Shown here piece after piece: positions 1 to 12,054 of a stretch of 64,000 bases of DNA. Both the position numbers and the translations under genes were made by a program. The stretch covers positions 1,178,001-1,242,000 of the forward strand of contig JAJTTP010000003.1 in assembly GCA_023313575.1 (NCBI GenBank). The letters are read 5' to 3'. The notes under the pieces were generated by a model that saw nothing but the letters and a program-made list of their open reading frames with translations, did not search any database and was not told the DNA's origin. This DNA is from Eutypella sp. D-1 (lineage: Eukaryota; Ascomycota; Sordariomycetes; Xylariales; Diatrypaceae). The first letter of the stretch is position 1. Every line of letters starts with the position of its first letter.

Positions 1-760
1 GGGAGAAAACCTTCTTATAAGGTGGGAGGATCTCGTTGACTTGTCTTGCCTATTTATACGTCTCCTGAGATATTTCCTCTCTTGCAAAATCCTTAACCTC
101 TAAATATTCATCACCCTTTACCAATCACTAGCCTCACCAGCCTCAGCTCCGGCATCCATTAATCTTTCTATATATATTCACATATTCGTTGTTGGCCTAA
201 GTCGTTCATTACTATTGTTCAGTATCACAGTGTCTATGGTAGACACGTGAGGGTCAGATAACACAGATCTATACATTGAAAGAGACACCAGACGGGTGAT
301 TGGGTCTTTTGATTATCAGATCTTCTCTTGTTTCAAATCTACCTATGAGTATTATATCTGCTCATTACCACATATTTCCCTCTTCGTCCCCGACGAGCTG
401 TTCACTTCGAGCTTCCAATCCATTCCAGCGCCATCACTTCTCGGCACCATCTCCTATCTTGTGCAGACCATCATCCCTGGCCCACGGACTGCGAACTCTG
501 ACACCTAACAACTCTGAAGCCCAACTCTATTCCTTCCTTATCCCTACCCCTACCCCTTGACCACTGCGGTACCTTTGCACCAGCCAAGGGATTTGCTATC
601 AGGACTGTATCAGAGTTCGAAGTAGCAGACATTCCTTCACCTAATATCCCCTTATCGTCCTTTTCTCGACCCCCCTTCCCCCACTGTAGTGGCTAGGATC
701 TGATCGTTTGCCCTTCCACTTCTTGTCATCTGTCTGTTCAGTGATCAGTCAGTCAGCAGT
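1..760. other. Upstream spacer / probable promoter and 5' UTR of the 761 gene
   Basis: There is no convincing gene. Two overlapping short frames around 296-560 have no codon or domain support and lie where a 5' leader of the next gene would be. A TA-rich run (tatatatattc, near 170) and pyrimidine-rich stretches near 640-690 fit fungal promoter/leader sequence. Function is inferred only from position. Confidence 0.4.
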
Positions 761-1888
761 ATGTCACCAGCGTCGCAGAACCCCACCAACAACACCATGC
801 CTGCCACCGTGCCCGAGTCCTCGCGAGGACGACGTAGTGTCGGCCTCGTAGACGGCGACTCGTATTATCCTCCTGTCGTTCACGGCCGTAGCGCCTCTGT
901 TCCTGCTCGTCCTATTGCCGACGACGACCTCTATCCTGGCGTCGTCGTTGTCCCGGGCTGCAGCAACGCTGCCCTTGCTGGTCTCATTTTCGATGACTCG
1001 TGTTATCATCCCACCGGTTGGGGTCGCGGCGGCTCTGTTGTTGTTGCTCGTTCTATTGCTGACGACGACCTTTGTCCTACTGTCGTTCCGGGCCGTGACA
1101 TCTCGGCTCTTGTTGAACCCATTGACGGCGACACGTATTATCCACCTGTCGATTCAGCTCACAAAGGCTCTGCTCTTGCTGGCCTTGGTTCCGACACCCC
1201 TGTTCCTGTCATTACTCCTGATCACTGCGCCTCTTCTCCCCGCATTATCATCACCTCCCCTACTGCAACTTTCGACAGCCACACTCGTACTCCGAGTGCT
1301 TTTGAGACTGCTTCCAGCACAGACGCAGAGGATAGTGCCTCGACCCCTGAAACTCCTCCTTCGCCTTTTTCACGTCACGTTGAACATGGTTGCCATAACA
1401 ATCGTATCGGCTATCGGGCTGGGATGAAGGCGACGACGGCGGAGATAGAGGACACCAACCCAGCCACTTGGCCCATTTCTTATGTCCACATTACCAACGG
1501 AAGCACGCCGTTGTATACACCTTGTATCCCGGCCTCTTCTCCTGGCAGCGCCACTGTCACGGGGTTCGAAACCACACAAGTCTCCCAGATGGGCTGGTAC
1601 GGTTGGCAACTCGGTGCGACTCCCCACAATACACACTTGTATCTTGTGAAGGACGAGAAACAGAGGGAGCAACGCCCGCCTCTTCCGCAATGGAATGGTA
1701 ACCCCTACTTATTCAGCAACGTCGAGAATCTCCTCAGGGGTAGTCCCGGTCCTTCCTGGCACAGGCCTCCGCCCGGGTTTGAATCACTGTGGGAGGACAG
1801 AGATATTCGCATGCATCTGCCACAAGGCTTTATAGATGAGATATTGCCAGAGCTCGCACCCTATGCTAGCTTCGCAAGATACACATAG
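761..1888 (+). CDS. Hypothetical protein with N-terminal imperfect repeats
   Basis: A 375-codon uninterrupted frame starting at ATG. I do not recognise the protein. Residues about 30-140 contain two to three imperfect units built around acidic and Tyr-Pro motifs: DGDSYYPPV at 31-39, ADDDLYPG at 53-60, ADDDLCP at 100-106 and DGDTYYPPV at 122-130. A Ser/Thr/Pro-rich linker follows (about 150-200). The C-terminal half (about 230-375) is less biased, with Trp/Gly-rich segments such as MGWYGWQLG, and looks globular. No signal peptide or membrane segment is visible. The repeat suggests expansion by unequal exchange. It could be a fast-evolving lineage-specific gene; a non-coding origin cannot be excluded because the N-terminal half is low in complexity. 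Confidence 0.5.
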   Translation: MSPASQNPTNNTMPATVPESSRGRRSVGLVDGDSYYPPVVHGRSASVPARPIADDDLYPGVVVVPGCSNAALAGLIFDDSCYHPTGWGRGGSVVVARSIADDDLCPTVVPGRDISALVEPIDGDTYYPPVDSAHKGSALAGLGSDTPVPVITPDHCASSPRIIITSPTATFDSHTRTPSAFETASSTDAEDSASTPETPPSPFSRHVEHGCHNNRIGYRAGMKATTAEIEDTNPATWPISYVHITNGSTPLYTPCIPASSPGSATVTGFETTQVSQMGWYGWQLGATPHNTHLYLVKDEKQREQRPPLPQWNGNPYLFSNVENLLRGSPGPSWHRPPPGFESLWEDRDIRMHLPQGFIDEILPELAPYASFARYT

Positions 1889-4800
1889 ATGAATGAATGC
1901 AGGAGGAATATTATACCTACCTGGGTAGGGGATGGGATAGTTGGCGCCAGCGCCACATTAACGTGCACCTGTACACGGCCATGTCTTGACCCCAGCCCTA
2001 TCCCCAGCCTCAACCACATCCTCAGCCTCATCAGCAGCTTAAACACCAGCCTCGGCCGCAGTGCCGACTACGCCCCCGGCCTCCACCTCGGTATTAAGTC
2101 TCAGTCTCGATCTTAGCCTCGGCCTCGGTTCTCACCCATCAGCGAGCTTCTCGAGATCAGCGAGTCGGAGATACGAGACGCGGAGACCCTAACAAATATA
2201 GAGAGGGCCAAAAGCGTAGCTTTCGGGCACGTAGATCTAGAGTGGGAGACATGGCGACGGCAAGAAAGGCAGAAGCGGCAGATCGGCGGCGAGGCATTCA
2301 GCGTAATCTGCCGGGAGCTGGGAAACTTCCCAGAGAGAATCCCAAGCTGCAAGAGAGGAATGATGGTGATGATCAAGGAGGGAAAAAGGGGCAGAGCCTA
2401 GTTGGGCTGTGACCTGGGTTTATACGTGTCAAGCTTGAGGTGTATTTTTTCATATCTATGGAATACGGAATCTTTCCGGTGTCGGAGAACACTACAGTTT
2501 TAGGTTTATATGAAATCAAACTTGGTTTGCCTATACTAATCAAAATCAACTGCCTTCCTCCAGACCTGGTCACCCACTTCGGGGATCCTCGACTAACAGG
2601 TAAACCTCACCTACCTCGGCACTCTCTATTTTGTCTGTCAGGGATCGCTACAGATATAACAATAGATACTCGGCTTATACTTAAACTCAGTTGCGTACCT
2701 ATTTGGAAGTAGGTTGGACCGGTTACACTGGAGAATCCACGTTTCCTGGCAAAGCCGGCTCTGTGAGCAACCGCTATACGTGGATGCCGCCCTATAAGGC
2801 ATCGTGATGATATGAGTCTAGAACGTGGAAAAGCACGCCAGGAAAGGGGGAAATGGTATTTACTAAGTACAGGATCAAAGCCATACATGGAACTCCCTGT
2901 GAGCTGCAATTCAATGGTTATATTCGCTTCACAATTAGAAACACCATATTTGAGAAGTGGTTATATCAACCTCTCTGACAGGAACCTTCCAGCTTCCGAG
3001 GCAGACGGATAAATAATAGGAGGCGGCCGGACCACCTAATATTTTACTAAACACTGATACTACATTCTGTAGCATGAAAATACTATAAGGTTTAAGAAAA
3101 CATAATAAAGTGCGGGTGAAGGTTATGTCGTTGCGTATGAAGTGACTCGGCCAAGAGCTTTATTATTATCCTTCCATAGATTAACTTTAGAGGTAAAACC
3201 CAACTTAAAGGCGAAAAAAAAAAGCTTAGGAAGGAAACCGTAACAAAAACTTAATCTAAAGTGTGAAGAAAGTTTAGATCGCATAATCAAAATAAGGCAT
3301 GATCTCGCCAACCTCGAAGAGTCAGCAAAACATAACGTCTAAATAAGCCCCTATTTCAGGAGGCCCCAATATGTCAGAATAGGGGTTATCAGAACGGATG
3401 ACCACGTGATCTAAGCTACGATGATTCATAAGAGGAATCACGTCACTTTACCCTATTGGAAGATCCCGTGGCTCATATAGATAGTCACCCCCTTCATATC
3501 TAACGCTATTTATTCCCTTCTTGTAGAGCTATAGGACAATTTACTCTGTTCTCATCGTACATCAAATCTTCATCTAGCTTACGAATAAGCACTTCTAACC
3601 GTGATAATGTGACTAGCAAATGCTATGCAGACCGGGCGAAGGTATATGACTAAGAAGCCGGGAGGCTGTTACACCCAGGTGTGAGACCGTGTGACGGGTG
3701 AGCATCGATAGCTGTATTGATGTGGTGGCAGTGATAGTGAAGGTACATATCCCTATCTTCCGATGGCTGGGTGGCTGGTGGCTGGGTGGTGCCCATACAG
3801 TCCAGATAACTAGCCCACTGCAGTGGATAGCACCTGACCGAGGTCCTCTTAAGGTTTTAAAGTTTAAGCCTAATAGGTTGAGATAGTAGGCCCTCGGTAA
3901 CGCTAAGCGTTGATGTAGGTGCCCCCGTGGCGGTAACCCGAGAAGTACTTATGTAAATGGCTACCTAGGAGTTAGTCGACGAGATTGTCTTTTTTTTATG
4001 CACCACGGAATAGGGGCTCGGGTTGTAGTGGTACACAAGCCAAGCTCAGCGGGAATGATGCACCTCGGCGACCTCCTGCTTTGCTCCGAGCAAGGTCTCG
4101 AGTCACCGGGGAAGTTACGTAAAGGATGTAGCATTAGGATGGGAGTGTCACAAGGAGGTACGGGCTTATGTTGTGAAACAGTGGCTGCGATATGAACAAC
4201 AGGAATAGATACTCTGGAGGAAATCTGAGTCGGGCAGACGTTCATGGCTTGTTATATTGTATGGTAAGACGTTAGGCTTAATTCATTGACGTAAAATTAC
4301 GGGCAGTCTCCATTTAGTCGCGTCTCCTGGAAGTCAAGGGTATGTGAATAGTTCCAGGTGGTTGCATCAAGTAAATGAGGGCCGAGACTGTTCTATTCTA
4401 TACGTAGTGTGCTTACACAACAGCATAGCATGGCAGTGCTACTGGGCTATCGGGAGAGGGAGGGGTAAAGTCTCATGGGCAGACAGGTGAGGTAGGTCTC
4501 TGTATTACTGTACGAATAGGGAGCTTTTTTTCCCTACTAGAACGGATGGAATTATCCCAAATTTGTGGCGCTCAAACACGAGAATACTTGCGACAATGAG
4601 TTTGGGTAAGACATGAACTTACTTACGACCTTTAACCCAGGATGACAGTTACGACTTTATATGCTGCATGCTGAAAAAGACACGCAGTAGTACGAAAATA
4701 GTAAGACACTAGGCAATCAAACGGACGCTGAAGTTATTGGCCTCGCATCCTCAAATGTAGGTTTAAATATGGAGGGTCACTAAAATATCAGGCCAAGTCA

Positions 4801-5097
4801 CGAAGACATTGCAAGAACATTAATCTGGTAAAACAGAGGACGGGTATTCAAAGCACTATATTAAGTCTACATAAAGCCACAAAGCGATATAAACCGGATA
4901 TCACAATGAAGACGTATTTGATCAAGACGGACTGATGGTAGAATTATCGAACAAGGCATCCAAGGCCCGTATATACAATTAAGGAGATTAAGTACATGCA
5001 TTAGCTAGATCGTTACGAACTTAGGAGGCCATGTTCGGACAACGATCACAGCCTTCCAAGCTTTAAGATAATTTGACGCTTAAAAGCAGGGAGCTTC
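1889..5097. other. Gene-poor spacer
   Basis: About 3.2 kb with no gene I can support except the possible relic at 2117-2401. The part from about 3000 to 5000 is visibly AT-richer, with stops in all frames. CCTCAGCCTC-type runs occur near 1990-2130. Confidence 0.6.
2117..2401 (+). pseudogene. Possible orphan terminal exon or gene relic
   Basis: An open frame of 94 codons ending in TAG at 2399-2401. It has no ATG at its beginning, but a TTAG trinucleotide sits immediately upstream (2113-2116), as at a 3' splice site. The translation is protein-like: charged and helical, with a segment reading ERAKSVAFGHVDLEWETW followed by RRQERQKRQ, then SVICRELGNFPERI. It could be the last exon of a gene whose 5' part is decayed or missed, or an exon alternatively joined to the 761 gene. 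No upstream donor in the right phase stands out. Confidence 0.22.
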
Positions 5098-6406
5098 TTA
5101 TGCGAAGAGCAGGGCAGCGACACCGGCCATAGCGGCGGCGAGGATGGAACCACCCATGGTAGCGGCACCGGCAATGGGGATACCGGTGGGGTACGAAGGG
5201 GGAGGGACAGCAGCGGTACCCGTGGGGTAGACCGGGGTCTTGCTCTCGAAGCCAGAGGTGGGGTACTCTGTTGTTTAGTTAGCAAATGCTTGATGGTAAA
5301 TTATCTAAGCTGTCAAACTTACGGGGAACCTCGCCGGTGGGGTAACCGGGCTGACCGGGCTGCTCAGGGACCTCGGTGGTGGGCTGGGGAGGAACGCCAG
5401 TGGGGTAGCCGGGCTGCTCGGGCTGCTCCGGGGGAACCTCAGTAGTAGGCGCGGGGGGCTGGCCGCCGGTAGGGTAACCGGGCTGCTCAGGGGGCGGCAC
5501 CTCGGTGCTGGGCTTGGGCGGCTGGCCACCGGTGGGGTAGCCGGGCTGCTCAGGCGGCGGGACCTCGGAAGTCGCCTCAGGAGGGGGGACCGAGGTCGAA
5601 GGGTAGCCAGTGGGCACCTCAGGGGTCTCCTCGCAGCTGCTGGTGGAGATGGAGACCGAAACGGTGGGGTACTCCGGAGGGGGGACCTCAGTGGTGCCCT
5701 CAGGCGGCGGGACCTCGGTAGTGGCGTACGGGGGAGGGGGAACCTCGGTAGTACCGGAAGGAGGCGGGACCTCACTGCAAGATTCGGAATTAGCTATTTT
5801 GCTTTTCGGAAAGCCGGACCAACGTAGGAGCGTCACTTTGGGACCACCGAGGTGCTCTCCAACGAACTGATCCCCGACTGGGCTAAAATTCATATGGGCA
5901 AGTACTTACGTGGTAGGGTACTCAGGGGGCGGGACCTCAGTGGTAGCCTCAGGGGGAGGAGGGACCGAGGTCGAGGCCTCGGGAGGAGGCTGGACCGGGT
6001 ACTCCGGAGGGGGAACCTCAGTAGTAGCCTCGGGGGGAGGGGGAACCTCGGTGGTGGCCTCAGGCGGCGGGGGAGCCTCACTGCGAGTTTCGTTAGAAAC
6101 CAGATCTACTATATCGTTGCTAGAAAAGGGAGTTTAGAGAATTACTAACGTAGTAGGGTTCTCCGGGGGAGGCTGGACGGGGTAGCCCGGCTCCTCAGGG
6201 GTCTCCGGAGGGGGGATGGAGGTAGTCGCCTCAGGAGGAGGCGGGACCTCCTCACCCGGAGGGGGCGCCACGGGGTAGCCCGGGTTGTTGTTGCCAGGGC
6301 AGTCAGTCACCTCAGGAGCGCAGGAGGTGATGGTGACGTGGTCGGTGCTGTAGACGGTGCTGCCAACGGCAACACCAGCGAAAACGGCGGCGGCGGCGAA
6401 ACGCAT
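5098..6406 (-). CDS. Proline-rich GPI-anchored-type cell wall protein with TTEVPPP / PGYPTG repeats
   Basis: Model: complement(join(5098..5267, 5323..5774, 5910..6080, 6150..6406)), 349 aa. Donors are GTTAGT, GTAAGT and GTAAGT; acceptors are CGCAG, TGCAG and ACAG; all phases close. The start is the ATG at 6406, giving a signal peptide MRFAAAAVFAGVAVGS. The body consists of degenerate repeats: TTEVPPPPEA units in exons 1-3, then PEQPGYPTGGQPP units in the second half of exon 3. A short Ser/Cys segment (VSISTSSCEETPE) separates the two repeat types. The C-terminus is small and hydrophobic (AATMGGSILAAAMAGVAALLFA-like), as expected for a GPI-attachment signal. The likely role is a structural or adhesive wall protein. 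The first two introns interrupt the same repeat position in the same phase. Confidence 0.85.
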
Positions 6407-9400
6407 CTTGATTGATTTTTGGTTGTCCGAGAAGAACAAGTATTATTATAAAAAAGAATGTTATTAAGCGGTTAGGCTGGATAGCGACTGAAAGAATGGA
6501 CGACCGAAGTCAAAAAGCTTGAGTCAAAGACTTATAGTGCTTGAATTTGGCTGGGGAGGTAGGAAGAAGAGAAATCCATCTGATCTGAAGGAGCGGTCGG
6601 TATTAATAGTGATGAGCCCGAGAAAGAATAGGAGCTGAGGAGCAGAAGGACCCATGCTCGGTGGGAAATTACGCTGCATTGAGCATCCATGGGTCCTTGT
6701 ACGAGCTAGCGTTCCCACAAAGGCTCCAAGGACTCCGATTAGGAAACGGCGCTGCGGCGGTGGAGGTTGTGAGAGACCACTTGGAACGGCCGCTCAGCCC
6801 CACCAGTCCACTTCGAGGCAGGGTTTCGAGAGATCCTAATTTAGAAGACAAGGCAGGCGGGCAGGTTGGCAAAGTTGGCGGACTGGCGGACGTGAGCCCG
6901 ACCCAGACGTGTCCGGCAGATCCCTGCACCTTGCGCGATTCGTATGCACAGCATAGTCGTCAATTTACAGAGCCTAGAGGGCTTGGGAGCGGTGTACTGC
7001 TTCCTTCCGTGGAGAGGAACGGAAAAAGAACAACAAAGCCCATGTCAATCTATCACATAACTACAATGCATACAGGCCTAACCGTCAGAACACATTGAAG
7101 AAGCTGAGAAAAACACGCGGGTTGACAGGCGGCAGGCTGATAGGGCAGGCCACCAAGGCCTCCAAAGAGTCACTGCATTGTAAACGGCCCCCGTTACGAT
7201 CTCATTGGCGTACAGATCTCCGGTAACGAGATCATGCCTGTCTTTGAGCGCTTAGTTATTAGATTCGGGGATCGTAAAGGTGTGAGGAGCCCTTTTGCCG
7301 CCCGCATGGTTTGGACCCATAGTCTCAGTCGCTCAAAGGACGCCCAAAGAGCGGCCCAAAGCCAATACATGTGCCGGCATGACAGCAGCCAGAAGGCTGA
7401 TGAATGCTTCTCGATCCTAATGCAGTGGTAGGGGATAGCATGAGGGTACGAGGATTGACCCAGACAGGACACGAGATGGCAGGTACCTCGTAACTGGGAG
7501 GAGCGTTTGCCGTCTATTCCTTCTTGGGTATGTATTCTTGCCGGTAATAATAGCCATAAGTTAATAGGGAAGGACACGAGGGCGCGAGACAAGCCACGCA
7601 GCGCTGCGAAACTCCGGAGGACATTAACGGATCGGCAAAAGGCAAGGTACATAGAAAGAATTTTTCCGATGGGTCTCAAATGCTGTCTCTGTCCATTCAG
7701 CCATTCGACTGGCAAGAGAACGCTTCCTCGTCGAGAATTGCTCCAAGACTTTTCTCTCCACCTCTTCCAATCGATCGATGCTGAGGGTCCCGATGGGCTT
7801 GCCTCTTTTACCTGATCAACACTACCGTTTACCCCATACAGAACTAATCTGCATAAATGAATGGGGCCGGTTGGCAAACTAATGCAGGTACGCTCTAGGG
7901 TTCTGGTGCCACTCTGACATGGGGGAAGTGAAAAGTTCGCATATACGTACAAGTCCAGAGCGGCGTCTCTATTGGCTGGCGGTATCCTTCCCCTTTCTCC
8001 TCCCTGACAATCTTCACCCAGAAGGGAATCGTCTCCTGCAGCATGGCTCGGTTGAACCGCTGAACAACTACCCGAAAATATGACATACAAGACAACTCAC
8101 ATAATCACTAGGTTGCTGGGCAGTGGATGGGGTAGACGCCTTATGTTTTTGCCAAGTGTTGCTTAGTTGCCTTGTTGACCGTGATCTGCCTGGACTTCCT
8201 GGCCATTGGTCCGCCCAAGGGATTGAGGGCGTTTCTTGTTCTCTCGCGGCTCAGCCCTCTCTCTCCGCTAGACTCTTCATGCGACCAGCGGGCTGAGCGT
8301 CTCGCCGTGCTGAACCAGTTCCCTGGCCTTTGCGGCGGCTCTCGTGTGAAATCTCAGGGCTCGTATCTAGCGAATGGATTCAAAACATGGAGAGATAGAA
8401 TACCAGATTAACCCCATAGACCGATCTGTCATGTGTTACATTCGATCGGTAATTTGGCTTGCGGGTGCCGCGTCAGCTAACCTCCACACTTGGGCGTCGC
8501 TAGAATTAGCGCCGATGTCACTGGCAGAAGCCCTCAGAGCGAGCCGAATAGCCAGAGAAGGCACAGGCAAAAGAACCTGACAACTGACTTGTCTGTTTTG
8601 CCTGCCCGACTTTCCCTGACGCCACATTACATACATCGTGCGACAAGCAGCTGGCGGGCTGGGTCAATTGGCGGGATCGACGTTTGTGGGTTCTTTTGCT
8701 CCTTTGCCTCTGTAGTTCTTAGTGGCGTTTCTGTTTCTCTTTTCGTTTCCTAGTTTTATTATGTACGTTAGTAGCGTGGTAACGGATCACGACGATATCG
8801 GAAATCAAGCATCCTTCCAACCTTCCTTCTCTTTCCTCGACCCCTGCCCGGACCCGTCGGGGACTTTGGACCTCGTTCTCTCTTTTTTTTCTGTGACGCG
8901 TTAACGCTGCCGCCGGCTTGAGCGCGGCGTGATTCGCATAACAGACGCGGGTTATTGCAAATTTGATTAATCACTCGCGTGCTCTCCCATCCTTCCCTAC
9001 TTCCCGGTTCCGTATGGTTGGTGGGCTTTGTGGATGGGTGTGGTCGCCCTCAGCCGGGTGGGGACCGTTTCCAATACATACCGCTTACTGTTTGGGTCGT
9101 TTTCTGTGTTGGCATCGCCTTGACTTCCCACCCTTCACTATTTTAGTCCTGCACCGGTGGGGAATAGGGGGCAGTGGACCGGCATTCGCAATTAACCTTC
9201 ACGAAGTTTAAAATCATGGGCTTTTCCCCTGCGTGAGATGCCAAGTCCTCCCAATCCACAAATGAGACAGACCTGTTAGCTTATTAGCATTGTGTTCGCC
9301 ACCTCCCTGCACCTCCTTATTCGGGGGTTGGATAGGGAACGGCTTGTTGCGTGCGACCGCGGCGGTCGGGCGCCCTTCGTCCTTCGAAAAAAGAAAGATT

Positions 9401-12054
9401 ACGGTTCCAGCTAGGCCTTCCCTTTACGGATTATGGGCCTCCTTCCCACCGCACTCTCCTACCCGAAAGCGACAGCTTCAGAGTCCGCAGCGGACATGGG
9501 GCCCTTCCTTCATAATCGGACCTTCGCTCTCACCTAATAATAACCCTCGGATGGCCGCGACATGAACATGGGAAATAGCGGTCGCCTCATTTTACTACCG
9601 TGGCCGGGAGTTGTCGTCCGGTCTGACATGCCTCTCAAATTTGCCGGTGTCCTTGTCGCAACTGGATTTCGTGAACACAATTTTACCTAGTGATACGGTT
9701 CGTGCACCGGAAGCAGCTACCGCACTCTAGTTTACGCATCGGTTGAACCTGGGAGAATCGCAATGTCTGCGAGCACTACGTGTGTCATTTTCATGCATCC
9801 AATTTTGCCCTGGTGAATCCGTATGACAGGACTTCTTGACGCAAATGGGCGCTATTTGTAATTCAACCCAGGTCGCTTTGATTCGCCCCGACACGACGGC
9901 CTCTTTATGGCGGCAGCATTGAGATGGCCACGACTGGAATTATTTGGGCCCTAGCAGCCGTGATGGCCCCTTTCGTCTTAACTTGCATTGCGGCAGTCCT
10001 CGAGCGATCGTTTAATTTTCTGACCGAGTGCCTCTGTGTGCCTTCAGTCCTGGCATATCAACCTGTGACTCGACTCGACCGAATTATTCCCTGGGCCGAC
10101 GGGTGTTGATTCATTCGGATGTTGGACAGATTGTGCGGTGAACGTTGTCTTGCTCATCGGGCTATGCGACATACGTACCTTGAGCCGAGTAAATCACAGC
10201 TGGCTATCACGAGGTGAAGAGGTGCGAACTACTACTTTGCCAATTCGCACAAGTTGGCGAAGGCCCTGGCCCACTTTGTATCGAAATTGTCTTCCGTCCG
10301 TGCGACCGCGAGTGCAATCGACAGAACTCCCTGCTCGCCTACTTTTACGACCGGCCATTTTGGTATGTGAGATGCAAGGACAATGGCATGAACAATGGAC
10401 GTGTGAGTCTGGGGTCCCGGTATCGTATCAATTTACGGATTGCTACGACGTGTGAATGTTGACATTCCGACAATGTTGATGGCTGTCGAACCTTCGGACA
10501 CGTTTTCCCTAACTGCAGGGCATCGAGTACAAAGACATTAGAGCGGCTCGGCCCGTCGTTTTCAAGTCGATCCACGTTGCCTGTCCCCTGGATTGAATTG
10601 TCTCTGGTGACAGCAGTTATATGAGTACCCCGTGATTATCAGTTTTTTGAGACCAGGGATTTCATCTTCCGTGGCGCCGTGGCTGTAAGAGTCGAGGGTT
10701 CTTACCGTGAGGCATGTGGCAACTAACCATATTAGGGTTCTGCCATGCCTTTGCCTTTGGAGCTTTTCTACCCGTCTCTATTCCAGCTGATTGATATCTA
10801 CCTAGACATGCAAGCAATAATTCGATTACGGTGGAATGCTGGGAAGCCAGTAAATGGCAGGTCGGATTGTCTTGCACTTTGCATCTCTTGGTGAGTTGTG
10901 AGAAGACTTGTCTATTTTCTAACCTGCCTTAATCAAGTGAAGTACTGCGCCCAGCAGTGTACGGAAAATGAGAAAATAGCAATTGACCGAATTGGAATAG
11001 AGATCATGAATGTTAGTATATGTCCAATATGTATTTTCATGAAAAAAAAGTCTATTTGGTCATGTGAGTGTGTAATTCCACCATTTGGTAGACGGGCAAC
11101 CTTGTAGGTAAGTATTTAGGCGGGCCGCCTGTCTGCCACCCGTCTATGTAGAGGTAGGTACGAACGAGGCTTAATAGGAGGCTTGATAGGTAAGAAATGC
11201 AGGAAAGAACCTTCGACATCAAAAATGAGACGGCCTGTCCTTTATCTTATCGATAGCGACCAATGGAATTAATACCGACAAAAACAGGCTGAAGATGGAT
11301 TTTCTTTGTGCTCGGTTCCCCCCTCCCCCTCCAACCCCCCCGCTTCAGCCCAACCAAAGCAGCCAAACCTAGCAGCGAAAGTAGCCAAATCAACCAACCA
11401 CTCACCCACTCACTCACTTACCAAATATTCGACCAAATATTCGAAGGTTGAAGGTTGAAGGTCGACGATTTCGGACTGCTAACCGAGCAATTAATTAAGC
11501 CTTGCAAACTTTCTTTCAACCTCACCTCCCGCTTTGCCCACCCTACTTGGTAGGTAGCTATTATACAAAGTACCCAACCTGTGTTACCTAAGATTTAAGA
11601 GCTACATACCCAACGTACTCTCTCTTCTCATACCTACATACCTTAGGTAGGTAGGTACTAATCGCCGCCGCCACGAAATCACGAGATCACATTTTGTTGT
11701 CTCCCTGGATTACTCACCGACCTCAACCTCGACCTTGACCTCGGCCTCGATCTCAACCTCAACCTCAACCTCTACCTCAACTTCGACTTCGACCTCCCTT
11801 GGATCCATTTTAATTTTTTTCTTTAAGAGAAAGAAACTCACTCTTTCTTGTTTCTCTCTCTTCCACTCCCACTTCCAGCCAAGCATGGTGTATGAACCCG
11901 TTTGCGGGCTGCCAGTATCATAGCAGCATTTTCTTCTGCAAAACGTCCTTTAATCGTCGTCAACCCCCTCTAGAACCGCAGCAAGCGACTTTTGCTTTTC
12001 CTATTTTCCTTAAGTGACTGGTTCGAATCTTCGTCATTCACCAGTCTCTACGAT
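6407..12054. other. Long gene-free spacer
   Basis: About 5.6 kb with no supportable gene. Open frames occur near 7194-8090 (minus) and 9924-10109 (plus), but they lack a good start, domain or coding-like composition. 11300-12050 is probably the promoter and leader of los1: pyrimidine-rich, with C-rich tracts at about 11318-11350 and GTAGGTAGGTA near 11646-11658. Confidence 0.55.
11720..11798 (+). repeat. Degenerate CCTCAA / CCTCGA hexanucleotide tract
   Basis: About thirteen consecutive variants of a six-base unit (acctca, acctcg, acttcg) lie in the region upstream of los1. The period is clear but the units have diverged. Read in one frame it would encode alternating Ser-Thr, but nothing else supports coding. 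Confidence 0.8.

Noticed and set aside
5305..6137. Several Gly/Ser- or Arg/Pro-rich frames overlapping the wall protein on both strands
   Set aside because: They are other-frame readings of the same repeat DNA and do not respect the splice sites.
7194..8090. A 298-codon minus-strand frame
   Set aside because: It has no ATG near its beginning, no domain, and a composition unlike the real genes here. Treated as chance.
12020..12030. ggttcgaatct, another B-box-like word
   Set aside because: It lies in the los1 leader with no tRNA structure around it.
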